52,815 bases of DNA, from positions 1 to 52,815 of the forward strand of contig SIAA01000011.1 of assembly GCA_009692045.1 (NCBI GenBank), read 5' to 3'. Position 1 is the stretch's first letter. Each line of letters opens with the position of its first letter. The DNA is from Phycisphaerales bacterium. Lineage in GTDB: Bacteria; Planctomycetota; Phycisphaerae; Phycisphaerales; SM1A02. The translations under genes and the position numbers were made by a program. The notes under the pieces were generated by a model, which was not told the origin of the DNA, made no database searches, and worked only from the letters and a program-made list of their open reading frames with translations. Of the stretch, positions 9,000 through 17,465 are shown one piece after another.

Positions 9000-10823
9000 T
9001 CAGTGACCGGCTGACGCGGCGAGGCGTTCGATCTCATTCACCCGAGCTGTTGGCTGGTCGGGCCTTACTCCCAGATAGTGAAGTGTCTCGTCCATGACAT
9101 CTCGAACTACGGGCCCAGCGATCGACCCGCCGAAGTGCCCTTGCTTCTTGTCGGGATCATCGATGACACACAGCACTAGGACGCGAGGGCGCTCCAAAGG
9201 TGCACCGGCGATGAAACTCGATACATAGCGATCCTCGAAGTAGCCGGTGCCCTGCCCCTTGGGCTTGGGAAGCTGCGCCGTCCCCGACTTCCCGAACATG
9301 CGGTACTGAGTTGATTGTGCCTTGCGGCCAGTGCCCTCGGTGAGCACATCAGCCAGAGCTTCGCGCGCCACCAGCGCAATCGCTTCGGGCAACGCCCGTA
9401 CCCGAGCCGATGGAACTTCAGTTCCGTCATCGTTTAGTTGCAGCCGCAGTCGCACCGTAGCCGGCATGGTTCCATCTCCGCAGAATGCGCTGAATGCCCG
9501 CACCATTTGCAGGGGGGTGACACCAATCTCGTGACCCATGGAAACCGATGTCTGGGTGTAGTGGGTCCAATGCGCGGGGTCGGTGACGAGCCCGATCGTC
9601 TCCCCCGGTAGGCCGCAGCGCGTGGACTGACCGAAACCGAATCGCTTGGCCATGTCTTGCATCTGCGCGAAGGAAAGCCTCTCACCAACGATTGCCATGC
9701 CGCTGTTGAGGCTCTTCACCAACACGGTTCGCCAGGAGACAGGGCCGTAGTACTTCACATCGCGGATCACGCGCCCCTTGCTGGTTCGGTACGGTCCGTT
9801 GGTAGGTGTAGGAATGATCGACTTAGGATCGGCCTTGCCTGCCTCGGTGGCATAGGCCCAGACAAACGGCTTGAAGGTGGAACCCGGCTCATAGGGGTCG
9901 CTTACGCAGCGATTGCGCCCGAGCGCGGGATTGATGCGGCGCAGCGGATCATCCGTTACTTCCTGCCAGCCCGCGCGGCGGCGAAGTATATCTGCCATAG
10001 CCAGCACATCTCCCGTCTCAGGATCAAACACCACGACCCGACCGCCTCCGGCGTTGTAGCGCTTCACTGCAGCCTCGAGGCATCTCTCTGCGATCTCCTG
10101 CACCACAAGATCAATGGTCAGATAGACATCGGTGCCGTCCTCTGCTGGTCGGTATCCCTCCTCATCAATGTGCAAGGCGCGGCGATGCACATCGCGCAGA
10201 AATGTGAGTTTGCCGTTGGCGGGGGCGAGTTCCTTTTGAAACACCAGCTCGGATCCTGAGAGTCCGACCTGCTCGAATCCGACTCGACCAACTAGGCGAG
10301 CACCAAGTTCGCCCTGGGGATAGACCCGCACCACCTTGGGCGTGATTCCCACGCCCTTGACCTCGGCAGTACGAACGCCATCGACCTGCCAATCCTCCAT
10401 GTCCTGACACAGAACGACATACCTGCTGTCGGCCCGATCGGCCAGCACCCTCGCCACTTCGCTCGGCTGCTTGCCGATGGCACTGGCTATGGAACTGGCA
10501 GCATCTCCGAAGCAATCGGCAGGACGCGAGTTGCTCTGATCCTTCCACGCCTGCTGATAAATCCACGCGGGATCGGCGAACAGTCGCCAACCCACCACAC
10601 TCGTGGCCAGCACGCGCCCCCGGCGATCGAGGATCTGACCTCGGGCCGCGAGTTCGACCTCGCTAGAGTGGCGCGATCCCATGGCTGGCCGCAGCTGAGG
10701 ACTAGGAAGCAGGTTCAGTTGCGCAACTCGAATGACAGTTGCGCAAAAACCCACGCAAACCGTGGCTGCACACCATCTGCTCCATGAGTCGATGCGGTCG
10801 CTGCCGCTTACGAGGGAGTTCAT
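9000..10823 (-). CDS. ftsI: Septal peptidoglycan transpeptidase (penicillin-binding protein, FtsI type)
   Basis: This membrane-anchored class B penicillin-binding protein cross-links peptidoglycan at the division site. The 607-residue product has one N-terminal membrane segment (about 16-34), the class B dimerisation domain (RGQILDRRGRVLATS), and the transpeptidase domain. All three active-site motifs are present: Ser315-Thr-Phe-Lys318, Ser371-Leu-Asn373 and Lys512-Ser-Gly-Thr. There is no C-terminal PASTA domain. The ATG overlaps the ftsL-like stop by four bases, so translation is probably coupled. Its position downstream of rsmH and the FtsL-like gene is that of ftsI in the dcw cluster. A spore-specific or elongation-type paralogue is less likely in this context. 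Confidence 0.93.
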   Translation of the reverse strand: MNSLVSGSDRIDSWSRWCAATVCVGFCATVIRVAQLNLLPSPQLRPAMGSRHSSEVELAARGQILDRRGRVLATSVVGWRLFADPAWIYQQAWKDQSNSRPADCFGDAASSIASAIGKQPSEVARVLADRADSRYVVLCQDMEDWQVDGVRTAEVKGVGITPKVVRVYPQGELGARLVGRVGFEQVGLSGSELVFQKELAPANGKLTFLRDVHRRALHIDEEGYRPAEDGTDVYLTIDLVVQEIAERCLEAAVKRYNAGGGRVVVFDPETGDVLAMADILRRRAGWQEVTDDPLRRINPALGRNRCVSDPYEPGSTFKPFVWAYATEAGKADPKSIIPTPTNGPYRTSKGRVIRDVKYYGPVSWRTVLVKSLNSGMAIVGERLSFAQMQDMAKRFGFGQSTRCGLPGETIGLVTDPAHWTHYTQTSVSMGHEIGVTPLQMVRAFSAFCGDGTMPATVRLRLQLNDDGTEVPSARVRALPEAIALVAREALADVLTEGTGRKAQSTQYRMFGKSGTAQLPKPKGQGTGYFEDRYVSSFIAGAPLERPRVLVLCVIDDPDKKQGHFGGSIAGPVVRDVMDETLHYLGVRPDQPTARVNEIERLAASAGH

Positions 10824-11167
10824 CCGCCAAACGCCTGTCTAGGGCCGATGGGCAGGGTGGGGTCGAATGCCATGCGAGTGTGCGATGGCTTAGGTTTGTC
10901 ACCAAGGCGGTGGGGAATCGGTTCCCACTTGCTCGCGTCCTTGGGTAGGGCGATGCGGATGCGTTCAGGCCCAACAAGTGAGGCGATGCGTGCGCGCAGC
11001 GACCACATGTCTTGACGCTGCGCCACTGTGCGCCAATGGGCCTTGGAGACCTCCCGGAATAACTCATACCTTTGCTGACGCAGCACCAGTACCGAGGAAG
11101 CCATCACCCCGAGCGAGATGATGATTGCAAGGACCTTGGCGTACACATCAACCTCGGCAGTTGTCAC
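10820..11167 (-). CDS. ftsL: FtsL-like division protein
   Basis: A 115-residue bitopic protein: a short N-terminus, one membrane segment (about 9-29, VLAIIISLGVMASSVLVL), then a charged segment that could form a coiled coil (QQRYELFREV...SLRARIASLVGPERIRIAL). This is the size and topology of FtsL, which bridges divisome subunits in the periplasm. FtsL sequences diverge strongly, so the call rests mainly on topology and on the position between rsmH and ftsI. The C-terminal 45 residues are Pro-rich and not typical. Both ends overlap their neighbours by four bases. Confidence 0.65.
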   Translation of the reverse strand: MTTAEVDVYAKVLAIIISLGVMASSVLVLRQQRYELFREVSKAHWRTVAQRQDMWSLRARIASLVGPERIRIALPKDASKWEPIPHRLGDKPKPSHTRMAFDPTLPIGPRQAFGG

Positions 11168-11949
11168 TGAGGTGGAAGCTGGATCACCGTGCCAACCTTG
11201 AGCTTGGCCGGATCACGCAGCGTGGATCGATTCAGTTCCTGGATTTCTCTCCAGCGGTTCTTGGTGCCTAGTTTGCGGGCGGCGATGGTGCTGAGCGTGT
11301 CGCCCGCTCGAATGGTGTAGGACTCGGTCGTTGAGGCGACATCGCCCGCTGCCATGCCCTGGGCCTCGATAGGGAACCCGTCGTGATCGACACCGTTGCC
11401 GACCGGAGCCACGAGGCCGGGGTAAACAGCGAGATCTCCGCCGCGAAGTTGCGCTTCGCTGGGCAGATTGATCTTGGAGCCAGCGCGAAGTCGCTTGGCA
11501 TCACGCTCCGATAAGTTGTTGAACTCCGCCAGTTTGGTCCAGAGCGATCCATCGCCGTATCTGACCGAGCAAATCTTGTAAAGGCTTTCACCAGAAATGA
11601 TTACATGCGCTTCTGTTGGAATCGCGGCAGGCTGCACTGGCAACAGCGGATCGGCTCCCACAATCTCGTAACCCAGTATTCCCGCGGGGGCTACATCAAG
11701 TGCTGGAACTGGTCGAACTCCGGGGGTACCGCCGGCACCACCGAGGTCCACCACTCGAGAGGCTCCCGTTCCATCCAATGATTGCAGAGAGAAGTTTTGG
11801 CTCGGCCTCCGATCTCGCTCGATGTTGCGAGCCGCAAGGTTGGCGTTGTCTCGCAACTGTGCTGCCGAAAAGTGATCGGAGACCAGAATGCCGACAAAGA
11901 GGAGCAGACCGAAACCCAATACGAGAGCTAGTTTGTGTTCACGCGTCAT
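11164..11949 (-). CDS. Membrane-anchored protein with two LysM domains
   Basis: LysM domains bind the glycan strands of peptidoglycan. The product has an N-terminal anchor (MTREHKLALVLGFGLLLFVG) and a linker rich in Gly/Pro. A first LysM follows (HVIISGESLYKI...LRAGSKINLP) and a second lies at the C-terminus (YTIRAGDTLSTIA...LKVGTVIQLP). I prefer the ATG at 11949, which has GGAAG about six bases upstream and starts directly at the anchor. A longer version from ATG 12015 overlaps the rsmH stop and would add 22 polar residues. Lying between rsmH and ftsL, where dcw clusters usually have no LysM gene, it may be a septal or wall-binding factor (inference). Confidence 0.82.
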   Translation of the reverse strand: MTREHKLALVLGFGLLLFVGILVSDHFSAAQLRDNANLAARNIERDRRPSQNFSLQSLDGTGASRVVDLGGAGGTPGVRPVPALDVAPAGILGYEIVGADPLLPVQPAAIPTEAHVIISGESLYKICSVRYGDGSLWTKLAEFNNLSERDAKRLRAGSKINLPSEAQLRGGDLAVYPGLVAPVGNGVDHDGFPIEAQGMAAGDVASTTESYTIRAGDTLSTIAARKLGTKNRWREIQELNRSTLRDPAKLKVGTVIQLPPQ

Positions 11950-12011
11950 GACCGCTTCCATGCTGTTAGGGCTCGAAACTTTCGGGCGCCGTCCTAGCGA
12001 CCGACATTCTT

Positions 12012-12947
12012 TCATCGGCTCGAGAGGCGCGCTATCCGCAACTTGGCGCTCCTTGATCTTGGATTAGTTTTGATCTCGTCCTCATCGGAGGACAACGGCT
12101 TGCGAAATGGCAGCTGCGCCAGACCCTCCGCCGCTAGGCGAACAAATGCCTGCTTCACGGGACGATCTTCAAGGCTATGGAAGCTGATAATCCCCACGCG
12201 CGCGCCCGGCGCCAGCCAGGTGGGGCGGCCCTTGGGAATAGAGGTCGCCGCGCGCTCTATCGAATCAAGCAGTCCTTCCAATGATCCAAGTTCGTCATTC
12301 ACCGCGATTCGGAGCGCCATGAAAGTGCGGGTCGCAGGATGGACTCTACTGGTAGCGGCTCTTGCGCCATAAGCCTGCACTACCAAGTCTGCCAGCTGAC
12401 GCGTGGAGAGGATCGGTACAGTCAATCGCGCTCTCACAATCGTTCTGGAGATCACCCGGGCCCAAGGCTCCTCGCCGAACTTGAATATGAGGTCGGCAAG
12501 TTCCAACTCGCTCGCACTGGCAAGCAACTCGGCTGCGGATGGAAAACTGCTCTGATCGAGCCTCATGTCGAGCGGGCCATCCCAGGTAAAGGCCAAACCG
12601 CGCGAGGGGTCATCTACCTGGTTTGAGGCAAACCCCAAATCGGCGAGGATGGCATCAGCGGGACGCCCGAGCCTAGGAGCAATCGACTCAACCAGCCGAA
12701 AGTCGGCATGGACTGGCAGCACCCTCGGTGGGTTGGCTAGCAAGCCAATGCGTTGAGTTGCATACGCGAGGTTGCTTTGATCCCGGTCCATCAGCAACAA
12801 CAACCCTGTCGAGCCGATCTTCGCTGCCATCGCCTCGGCATGACCTCCCCGCCCGGCCGTGCAGTCAATCACCGTTTCACCTGACTTCAGATCGAGCCCC
12901 TGCAGCACCTGTGCCAGCAACACTGGCACATGGCCGGGCTGGGTCAT
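12012..12947 (-). CDS. rsmH: 16S rRNA (cytosine(1402)-N(4))-methyltransferase
   Basis: RsmH (MraW) methylates N4 of C1402 in the ribosomal P site using S-adenosylmethionine. The 311-residue product shows the conserved N-terminus HVPVLLAQVL, the SAM-binding DCTAGRGGHAE and ADLGFASNQVDDPSRG. It also has the C-terminal family signature (SFHSLEDRPVKQAF) and the ending SRSAKLRIA. Length is normal. It is the usual second gene of dcw clusters; here mraZ is absent and a sugar-phosphate transferase precedes it, overlapping by four bases (ATGA). Identification is secure. Confidence 0.96.
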   Translation of the reverse strand: MTQPGHVPVLLAQVLQGLDLKSGETVIDCTAGRGGHAEAMAAKIGSTGLLLLMDRDQSNLAYATQRIGLLANPPRVLPVHADFRLVESIAPRLGRPADAILADLGFASNQVDDPSRGLAFTWDGPLDMRLDQSSFPSAAELLASASELELADLIFKFGEEPWARVISRTIVRARLTVPILSTRQLADLVVQAYGARAATSRVHPATRTFMALRIAVNDELGSLEGLLDSIERAATSIPKGRPTWLAPGARVGIISFHSLEDRPVKQAFVRLAAEGLAQLPFRKPLSSDEDEIKTNPRSRSAKLRIARLSSR

Positions 12948-14227
12948 GATTCCTCACCGCGGGCCTGCGCGGAGAAACTGCCGATACGGGCGATCTTGTA
13001 GGCGTAAACCACAATGGAGAGAAAGATCACCGAGATGATGCCGTACACAATCAGGGTACGCATCTGAGTCATGAGCACCATGGCCGCCAGACCGATTCCT
13101 AGGCCTGTGAAACAGATGGTGATGCCATAGAGAGCGAGCACTGCCTTGCGGACTGATCCGAGTGCGCGCTTCAGTTGATGATGCAGGTGATTGGCATCAG
13201 GAGTGGACATGGGCAAGCCCGCCACCTTGCGGCGGACGATTGCCAACATGGTGTCGAGTATTGGCAGCGCGAACACAATGAGACCAGCGAACACCAGGCT
13301 GGTGTAGCCGACCTCAGCAAACAGCATGATGCTGGTAACCAGACAGTAGCCAATGAGCAGACTGCCGCAATCTCCTAGAAAGATCACGGCGGGATTGAAG
13401 TTCCAAGGCAGGAATCCCAGCAGAGCACCCATCAAGACGAGCGGCAACACCACCCTCGCTGCAACCTGGGTCGTCTCGATGTCGTCCACGGGAAGCTTGG
13501 CCGCCATGAGGAGCGCGATGATGATGAGTCCGAGGGACATGATCACTCCGGTTCCCGTCAGCAAGCCGTCCAGACCATCAATCAGGTTGGCAGAGTTGCA
13601 CCCTCCCAGGACAAACACGGCGACCAAGGCCGTTCCGATCCAGTAGTACAGCTGCCCGTTGGTCAACTCGGCCCAGCCGAACCCGGCCAACACTTGATCG
13701 CTGTTACCCAGAATCGGTTGCAGCAGTCCCGATGCCACTCCTGTGCCAACTTCCTGCGCGGCGAGGGCTGCTGCCGCTACCAACTGGCCAGCGATCTTCA
13801 GCCTCGGATCCCACTTCCAGATGTCATCAGCGAGCCCGGTGAATGCGATCGCCACCATTCCTGCGATCACTGCGATGGGGACTGGCGGCAGGTCGGCGGC
13901 CGGCCCTGAAATCCCCACATAACTGATGGCCAACCCCACGAGCAATCCCAGAAACACCGCAGTGCCGCCCAGATATGCAATGGGATAGGAGTGATGCTTG
14001 CGCTGCTGATCCGGCTTGTCGATGATTCCCGCCAGAGTGGCAACGCGGTGAACCAGCGGCGTAGCAATGAGAGTCGTGAGGAACGCGCCGACAAACACGG
14101 GCGCGTAGGTATTGAGGGCACTGATGGCTCCCACCACTACGCCGAGATCGCCGGCAGCAGCACCAACCGCGGGCGGTGACAGATACACCAGGCCGGGGAT
14201 GGGATCGGCTGATTGCAGCAGCATCAT
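12944..14227 (-). CDS. Undecaprenyl-phosphate sugar-1-phosphate transferase, WecA/TagO family
   Basis: This polytopic membrane enzyme of glycosyltransferase family 4 moves a sugar-1-phosphate, usually GlcNAc-1-P, onto undecaprenyl phosphate to start a polysaccharide. The 427-residue protein has about 11 membrane segments. Family motifs are in order: DKPDQQRKHHSYPIAYLGG, GLADD, NLIDGLDGL, FLGDCGS and the HLHHQL loop typical of WecA/TagO rather than MraY. It overlaps the epimerase gene upstream and rsmH downstream by four bases each. The position inside a polysaccharide cluster suggests it primes the exported polymer. MraY was considered because rsmH is next door, but the HLHH motif argues against it. 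Sugar specificity cannot be read from the sequence. Confidence 0.88.
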   Translation of the reverse strand: MMLLQSADPIPGLVYLSPPAVGAAAGDLGVVVGAISALNTYAPVFVGAFLTTLIATPLVHRVATLAGIIDKPDQQRKHHSYPIAYLGGTAVFLGLLVGLAISYVGISGPAADLPPVPIAVIAGMVAIAFTGLADDIWKWDPRLKIAGQLVAAAALAAQEVGTGVASGLLQPILGNSDQVLAGFGWAELTNGQLYYWIGTALVAVFVLGGCNSANLIDGLDGLLTGTGVIMSLGLIIIALLMAAKLPVDDIETTQVAARVVLPLVLMGALLGFLPWNFNPAVIFLGDCGSLLIGYCLVTSIMLFAEVGYTSLVFAGLIVFALPILDTMLAIVRRKVAGLPMSTPDANHLHHQLKRALGSVRKAVLALYGITICFTGLGIGLAAMVLMTQMRTLIVYGIISVIFLSIVVYAYKIARIGSFSAQARGEES

Positions 14228-15228
14228 CCGACAGCCTCCTTGCTTGCAGTTGCGAAGTGAGAGGCGATGCTGGCGATGGAAGTTGCCATGGAGATAGTGG
14301 GATTGAATCCGATTGCAGCGCGCGCCTTGGTCAGGTCCGGCTGTCGAACCCGAAGATCTTCGAAGCCCGCTCCGAAGGCCTCACTGTATGGGACCAGGCG
14401 AACTTCGCTCTGGCTGCCGAGCTCTCGAATCACGGTGTGCGCCAACTCCATAATCGACATCGGTCGATCGGAGCCGAGGTTGAACACCTCGCCGCGAGAT
14501 GCGCATCGATCCATCAACAAGGCGATGGCGGGGACCACATCTCTCACATCGCAGAAACACCGCGACTGTTGACCATCACCGTGTACTTCCAGAGGCGTAC
14601 CGGCCAGCGCCGCTCTCACGAACCGAGGCAACACCATCCCGTAACGACCGGTCTGCCGCGGCCCAATTGTGTTGAAAAACCGCGTGATTACACAGGGAAG
14701 CCCGCTCTCGCGGTGATGCGCAAGCGCCAAGTACTCGTCGATTGCTTTGGAGCAGGCGTAGGACCAGCGGAGCGCGGTAGTCGGCCCATAGGCAACATCC
14801 ATGTCTTCACTGAATGGAGTCTTGGTCCCTTTGCCGTAGACCTCACTGCTGGAGGCGATGAACACCGGCAGGGATGCGCCCCGCGCGAAGCGCAGTATTG
14901 CCGCGGTGTCCAGAACATTGCGCTCGATCGCCTCGGAAGTTCTCTCTAGAACCAGCCGCACTCCGACCGCCGCTGCTAGGTGATAGATAGCGCTGAATGA
15001 CTCTGGCTTCAGCCCGGGGATGGCAGCACTGACTCGCTGATGGATGAACTCAATGTCACCGCCAGCCTGGCGCGCCGCTTTCACATTGGCCAATGATCCC
15101 GTCGAAAGATCATCGATCACTGTGACGGAATGCCCACTGCTAGCGAGGTACTCACATAGGTGCGACCCGATGAATCCCGCCCCGCCGGTAACCAGAACTC
15201 GACGGCTACTAGGTGGTACGGTCATCAT
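14224..15228 (-). CDS. NAD-dependent nucleotide-sugar epimerase/dehydratase (extended SDR)
   Basis: The product is a 334-residue cytoplasmic extended short-chain dehydrogenase. It has the NAD-binding GGAGFIGSHL at the N-terminus, the acidic residues after the second strand (VIDDLSTGS), an SSSEVYG segment and the catalytic Tyr/Lys in YACSKAIDEY. The C-terminal substrate half includes TRFFNTIGPRQ and RCFCDVRDV. The pattern is closest to UDP-glucose 4-epimerases and UDP-glucuronate decarboxylases; which reaction it performs is not clear. It sits between the tyrosine-kinase-like gene (four bases away) and the sugar-phosphate transferase (overlapping), so it probably makes a precursor for the same polysaccharide. 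Confidence 0.85.
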   Translation of the reverse strand: MMTVPPSSRRVLVTGGAGFIGSHLCEYLASSGHSVTVIDDLSTGSLANVKAARQAGGDIEFIHQRVSAAIPGLKPESFSAIYHLAAAVGVRLVLERTSEAIERNVLDTAAILRFARGASLPVFIASSSEVYGKGTKTPFSEDMDVAYGPTTALRWSYACSKAIDEYLALAHHRESGLPCVITRFFNTIGPRQTGRYGMVLPRFVRAALAGTPLEVHGDGQQSRCFCDVRDVVPAIALLMDRCASRGEVFNLGSDRPMSIMELAHTVIRELGSQSEVRLVPYSEAFGAGFEDLRVRQPDLTKARAAIGFNPTISMATSIASIASHFATASKEAVG

Positions 15229-15232
15229 TCGT

Positions 15233-17458
15233 TCAAGCCGGGCTAGCGGGCGCCGACGGTACCGATGGTTCGGCTGAAGTGCCGGCGCCGGTGGTGTAAG
15301 CCGCCATCGTCTCCATGTTCTTGCGGTAGTAGCCGCCGGCCATGGTCCGCGGACGATTGAGCACCACTCCTAAGAATCGGCTCTTCAGCTCGGCTAGTTG
15401 CACCACGAGTTTGAAAACGAGTCCTCGCTGATCTTGGAAGGATCGGACAACGACGATCGTGGCATCGACCTTGTTGGCGAGCACCAGCGTCTCGTTGGCG
15501 ACCATGGCTGGCGCCGCATCAACGATTACCAAGTCGTAGGCCGACTTTGCGCTGGCGATCAACTCATCGAAATGGTGGGCGTAAAGCTGCTCGAGGACTC
15601 TGCTCCGCGGGGTTCCCGCCGAAAGCACGCTCACACCGCCTTGGGCCACTTGTACTGCGGACACCAGATTGGACTTGCCGGAGAGAACGTCGCCCACGCC
15701 CACGGCATCATCGGAGAGACCCATCATTGATGCCAGCCCTGGACGACGGAAGTTGGCATCGATTACCAAAACGCGCTTGCCGATGGCAGTGTGACTGGCA
15801 GCGAGATTGGTGATGAGACTGGTGGTACCCGACTCGGGGGTGGCGCTGAACACGGCTAAGGAAGACAAGTGTCCTTCCTCGAGTGACTTGGATACGGTTG
15901 TGACCAGTTGCCGCAAACTCTCGGCCGTCACCGAGTTGGGAGCCAATCGCACCACGCTGGCGATTTCTTCAGGCTGCGTTGGATCGTCCTCAAGATCGGG
16001 GACAACACCCAGCGTTCGGCCCACTGGCAACGCTGCCAAATCTGCGGTGGTACGGATGCGCTGATCAAGAATCTCGCGGGCGAACAGAACTCCTACCGTT
16101 GCGGTCAACACCAGAAAGGCCACACCGGGAATCACAATTTCCGGCTGAGGGAAGGTCAGCTCGCGCGGTGTGAGTGCCTCCTGCACGATTTCAACTCTCC
16201 GCGCATCTTCACGCACTTTGATCACATCCAGCTCGCCAATCAACTGCTGGATACCCGCGCGCTCCAACTGCGCCTGCTCCACCGAAGTTTTGGCCAACTC
16301 GAGTTCACTGACCTTCATTGCCAGTGTTTCGATGCGTGTCCGCTCTTTCGCGAGCTCTTCCATCTGTTTGGTCAACAGCGCTTCTTCGCCGACGACCCGA
16401 TCAGAGACCTCCTTGTACTCCGCTTGCAGCATGCGCTTGACGGCGTCCTCGGTGGCGCTGACCACGCGGGCGGCGGAGGCCTCGTTGAGTCGCTCAAGCG
16501 ATATCACTTCAGGATGTTCGGCACTGAAGCGGCGTTTGGCCCCGGCCAGTCTGGTCGCGATTGCACCGGCATCAGTTCGCAGCGCCGCGATGACATGGTC
16601 CTGTTCAGCCCGCCGACGATCGTCGTCGCTCACCGCGGCGGCGCCCTCGATCTTGGCTGTGGCGATCTTCTGCCGCGCCTTGTCCAGAGTCAGATCGCGC
16701 GTGGTCTCGCTGACTCTCATCATCAGATCCTCGATGCCCCGCTGAGTCTGCATGGCATTCTCTTCGAAGGATGGAATGTTGTGCTTGGCAATGAATGCGC
16801 TCATCTCCGTCTTTAAGGAGCTGATCTGCCTGTCAAGTTCGTCTCGTTGATGGACAAATACGCCGCGGGTGCCCGCATACTTTGTCTCGTCAGCCGTGTT
16901 CCGCAGCCGCAGGTAGGTCTTGGCGATGGTGTTCAACACCACCGGCACATCGATGGCTCTGCGGGCCGACCAGCTGAGATAGAAGATCTGCGTGCCTCGG
17001 CGATGACCAGCGGCCAAGTCATCTTCCAGCTCATCGACGGCATCTTCCAAGAGAAACTCGCCGTTGTCGTCGAGGAACCACTGGGACCAGTCGGTCGACT
17101 CGATGTCGGGATTCTTGCAGGCCTCGAGCAGCACATTGCGGCTCGTCATGCGAGCCGCCTCGGTTTGCGCCAGTCGAATGACCGTTTCTTCGACGGTGGT
17201 GTCCCGCCCTTGAATCTCCCGAGCACCCTCCAGCTGCGGCTTGAGCTCAAACAGCACCTGTCCCGAGTAGACGGGATAGATGACGATCGAGGCAAAGTGC
17301 ACGATGACGCCCAAAACGGCACCACCTCCCAAGGCAATCAGTAACGGCCGAACATTCTGACGCAGCAGCCGTACCGGATCAACGCGAGTCGGCGCAGCTC
17401 TCTGCTGACGGGGTGCTGAAGGCCGGTTCGAACTTGCTGGTGTTGGGGTACTCATCAA
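15233..17458 (-). CDS. Wzz/Wzc-type polysaccharide co-polymerase with degenerate tyrosine-kinase domain
   Basis: The 741-residue inner-membrane protein has the layout of bacterial tyrosine kinases that control polymer length and export. The first membrane segment lies at about 35-60, followed by a Wzz domain and long coiled coils (about 190-430). A second membrane segment is at about 440-460, and a C-terminal cytoplasmic P-loop domain follows. In the kinase domain the Walker A reads ATPESGTTS: Thr545 stands where the catalytic Lys should be. Walker A' (VIDANFRRP) and Walker B (YDLVIVDAAPA) remain recognisable. The C-terminal tail has only YY and one further Tyr, not the usual Tyr cluster. It is likely a structural or regulatory co-polymerase with little or no kinase activity (inference). 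Neighbours are a giant TPR gene and an epimerase. Confidence 0.88.
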   Translation of the reverse strand: MMSTPTPASSNRPSAPRQQRAAPTRVDPVRLLRQNVRPLLIALGGGAVLGVIVHFASIVIYPVYSGQVLFELKPQLEGAREIQGRDTTVEETVIRLAQTEAARMTSRNVLLEACKNPDIESTDWSQWFLDDNGEFLLEDAVDELEDDLAAGHRRGTQIFYLSWSARRAIDVPVVLNTIAKTYLRLRNTADETKYAGTRGVFVHQRDELDRQISSLKTEMSAFIAKHNIPSFEENAMQTQRGIEDLMMRVSETTRDLTLDKARQKIATAKIEGAAAVSDDDRRRAEQDHVIAALRTDAGAIATRLAGAKRRFSAEHPEVISLERLNEASAARVVSATEDAVKRMLQAEYKEVSDRVVGEEALLTKQMEELAKERTRIETLAMKVSELELAKTSVEQAQLERAGIQQLIGELDVIKVREDARRVEIVQEALTPRELTFPQPEIVIPGVAFLVLTATVGVLFAREILDQRIRTTADLAALPVGRTLGVVPDLEDDPTQPEEIASVVRLAPNSVTAESLRQLVTTVSKSLEEGHLSSLAVFSATPESGTTSLITNLAASHTAIGKRVLVIDANFRRPGLASMMGLSDDAVGVGDVLSGKSNLVSAVQVAQGGVSVLSAGTPRSRVLEQLYAHHFDELIASAKSAYDLVIVDAAPAMVANETLVLANKVDATIVVVRSFQDQRGLVFKLVVQLAELKSRFLGVVLNRPRTMAGGYYRKNMETMAAYTTGAGTSAEPSVPSAPASPA

Positions 17459-17465
17459 TCAGTGC

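Noticed and set aside
12944-14227. MraY (lipid I synthase) as identity for the sugar-phosphate transferase
   Set aside because: rsmH follows it, but the HLHH loop and RKHHSYPIAYLGG motif are those of the WecA/TagO branch.
15908-16816. 302-codon frame antisense to the Wzz/kinase-like gene
   Set aside because: It mirrors the coiled-coil coding region, has no ribosome site worth noting and no recognisable motifs.
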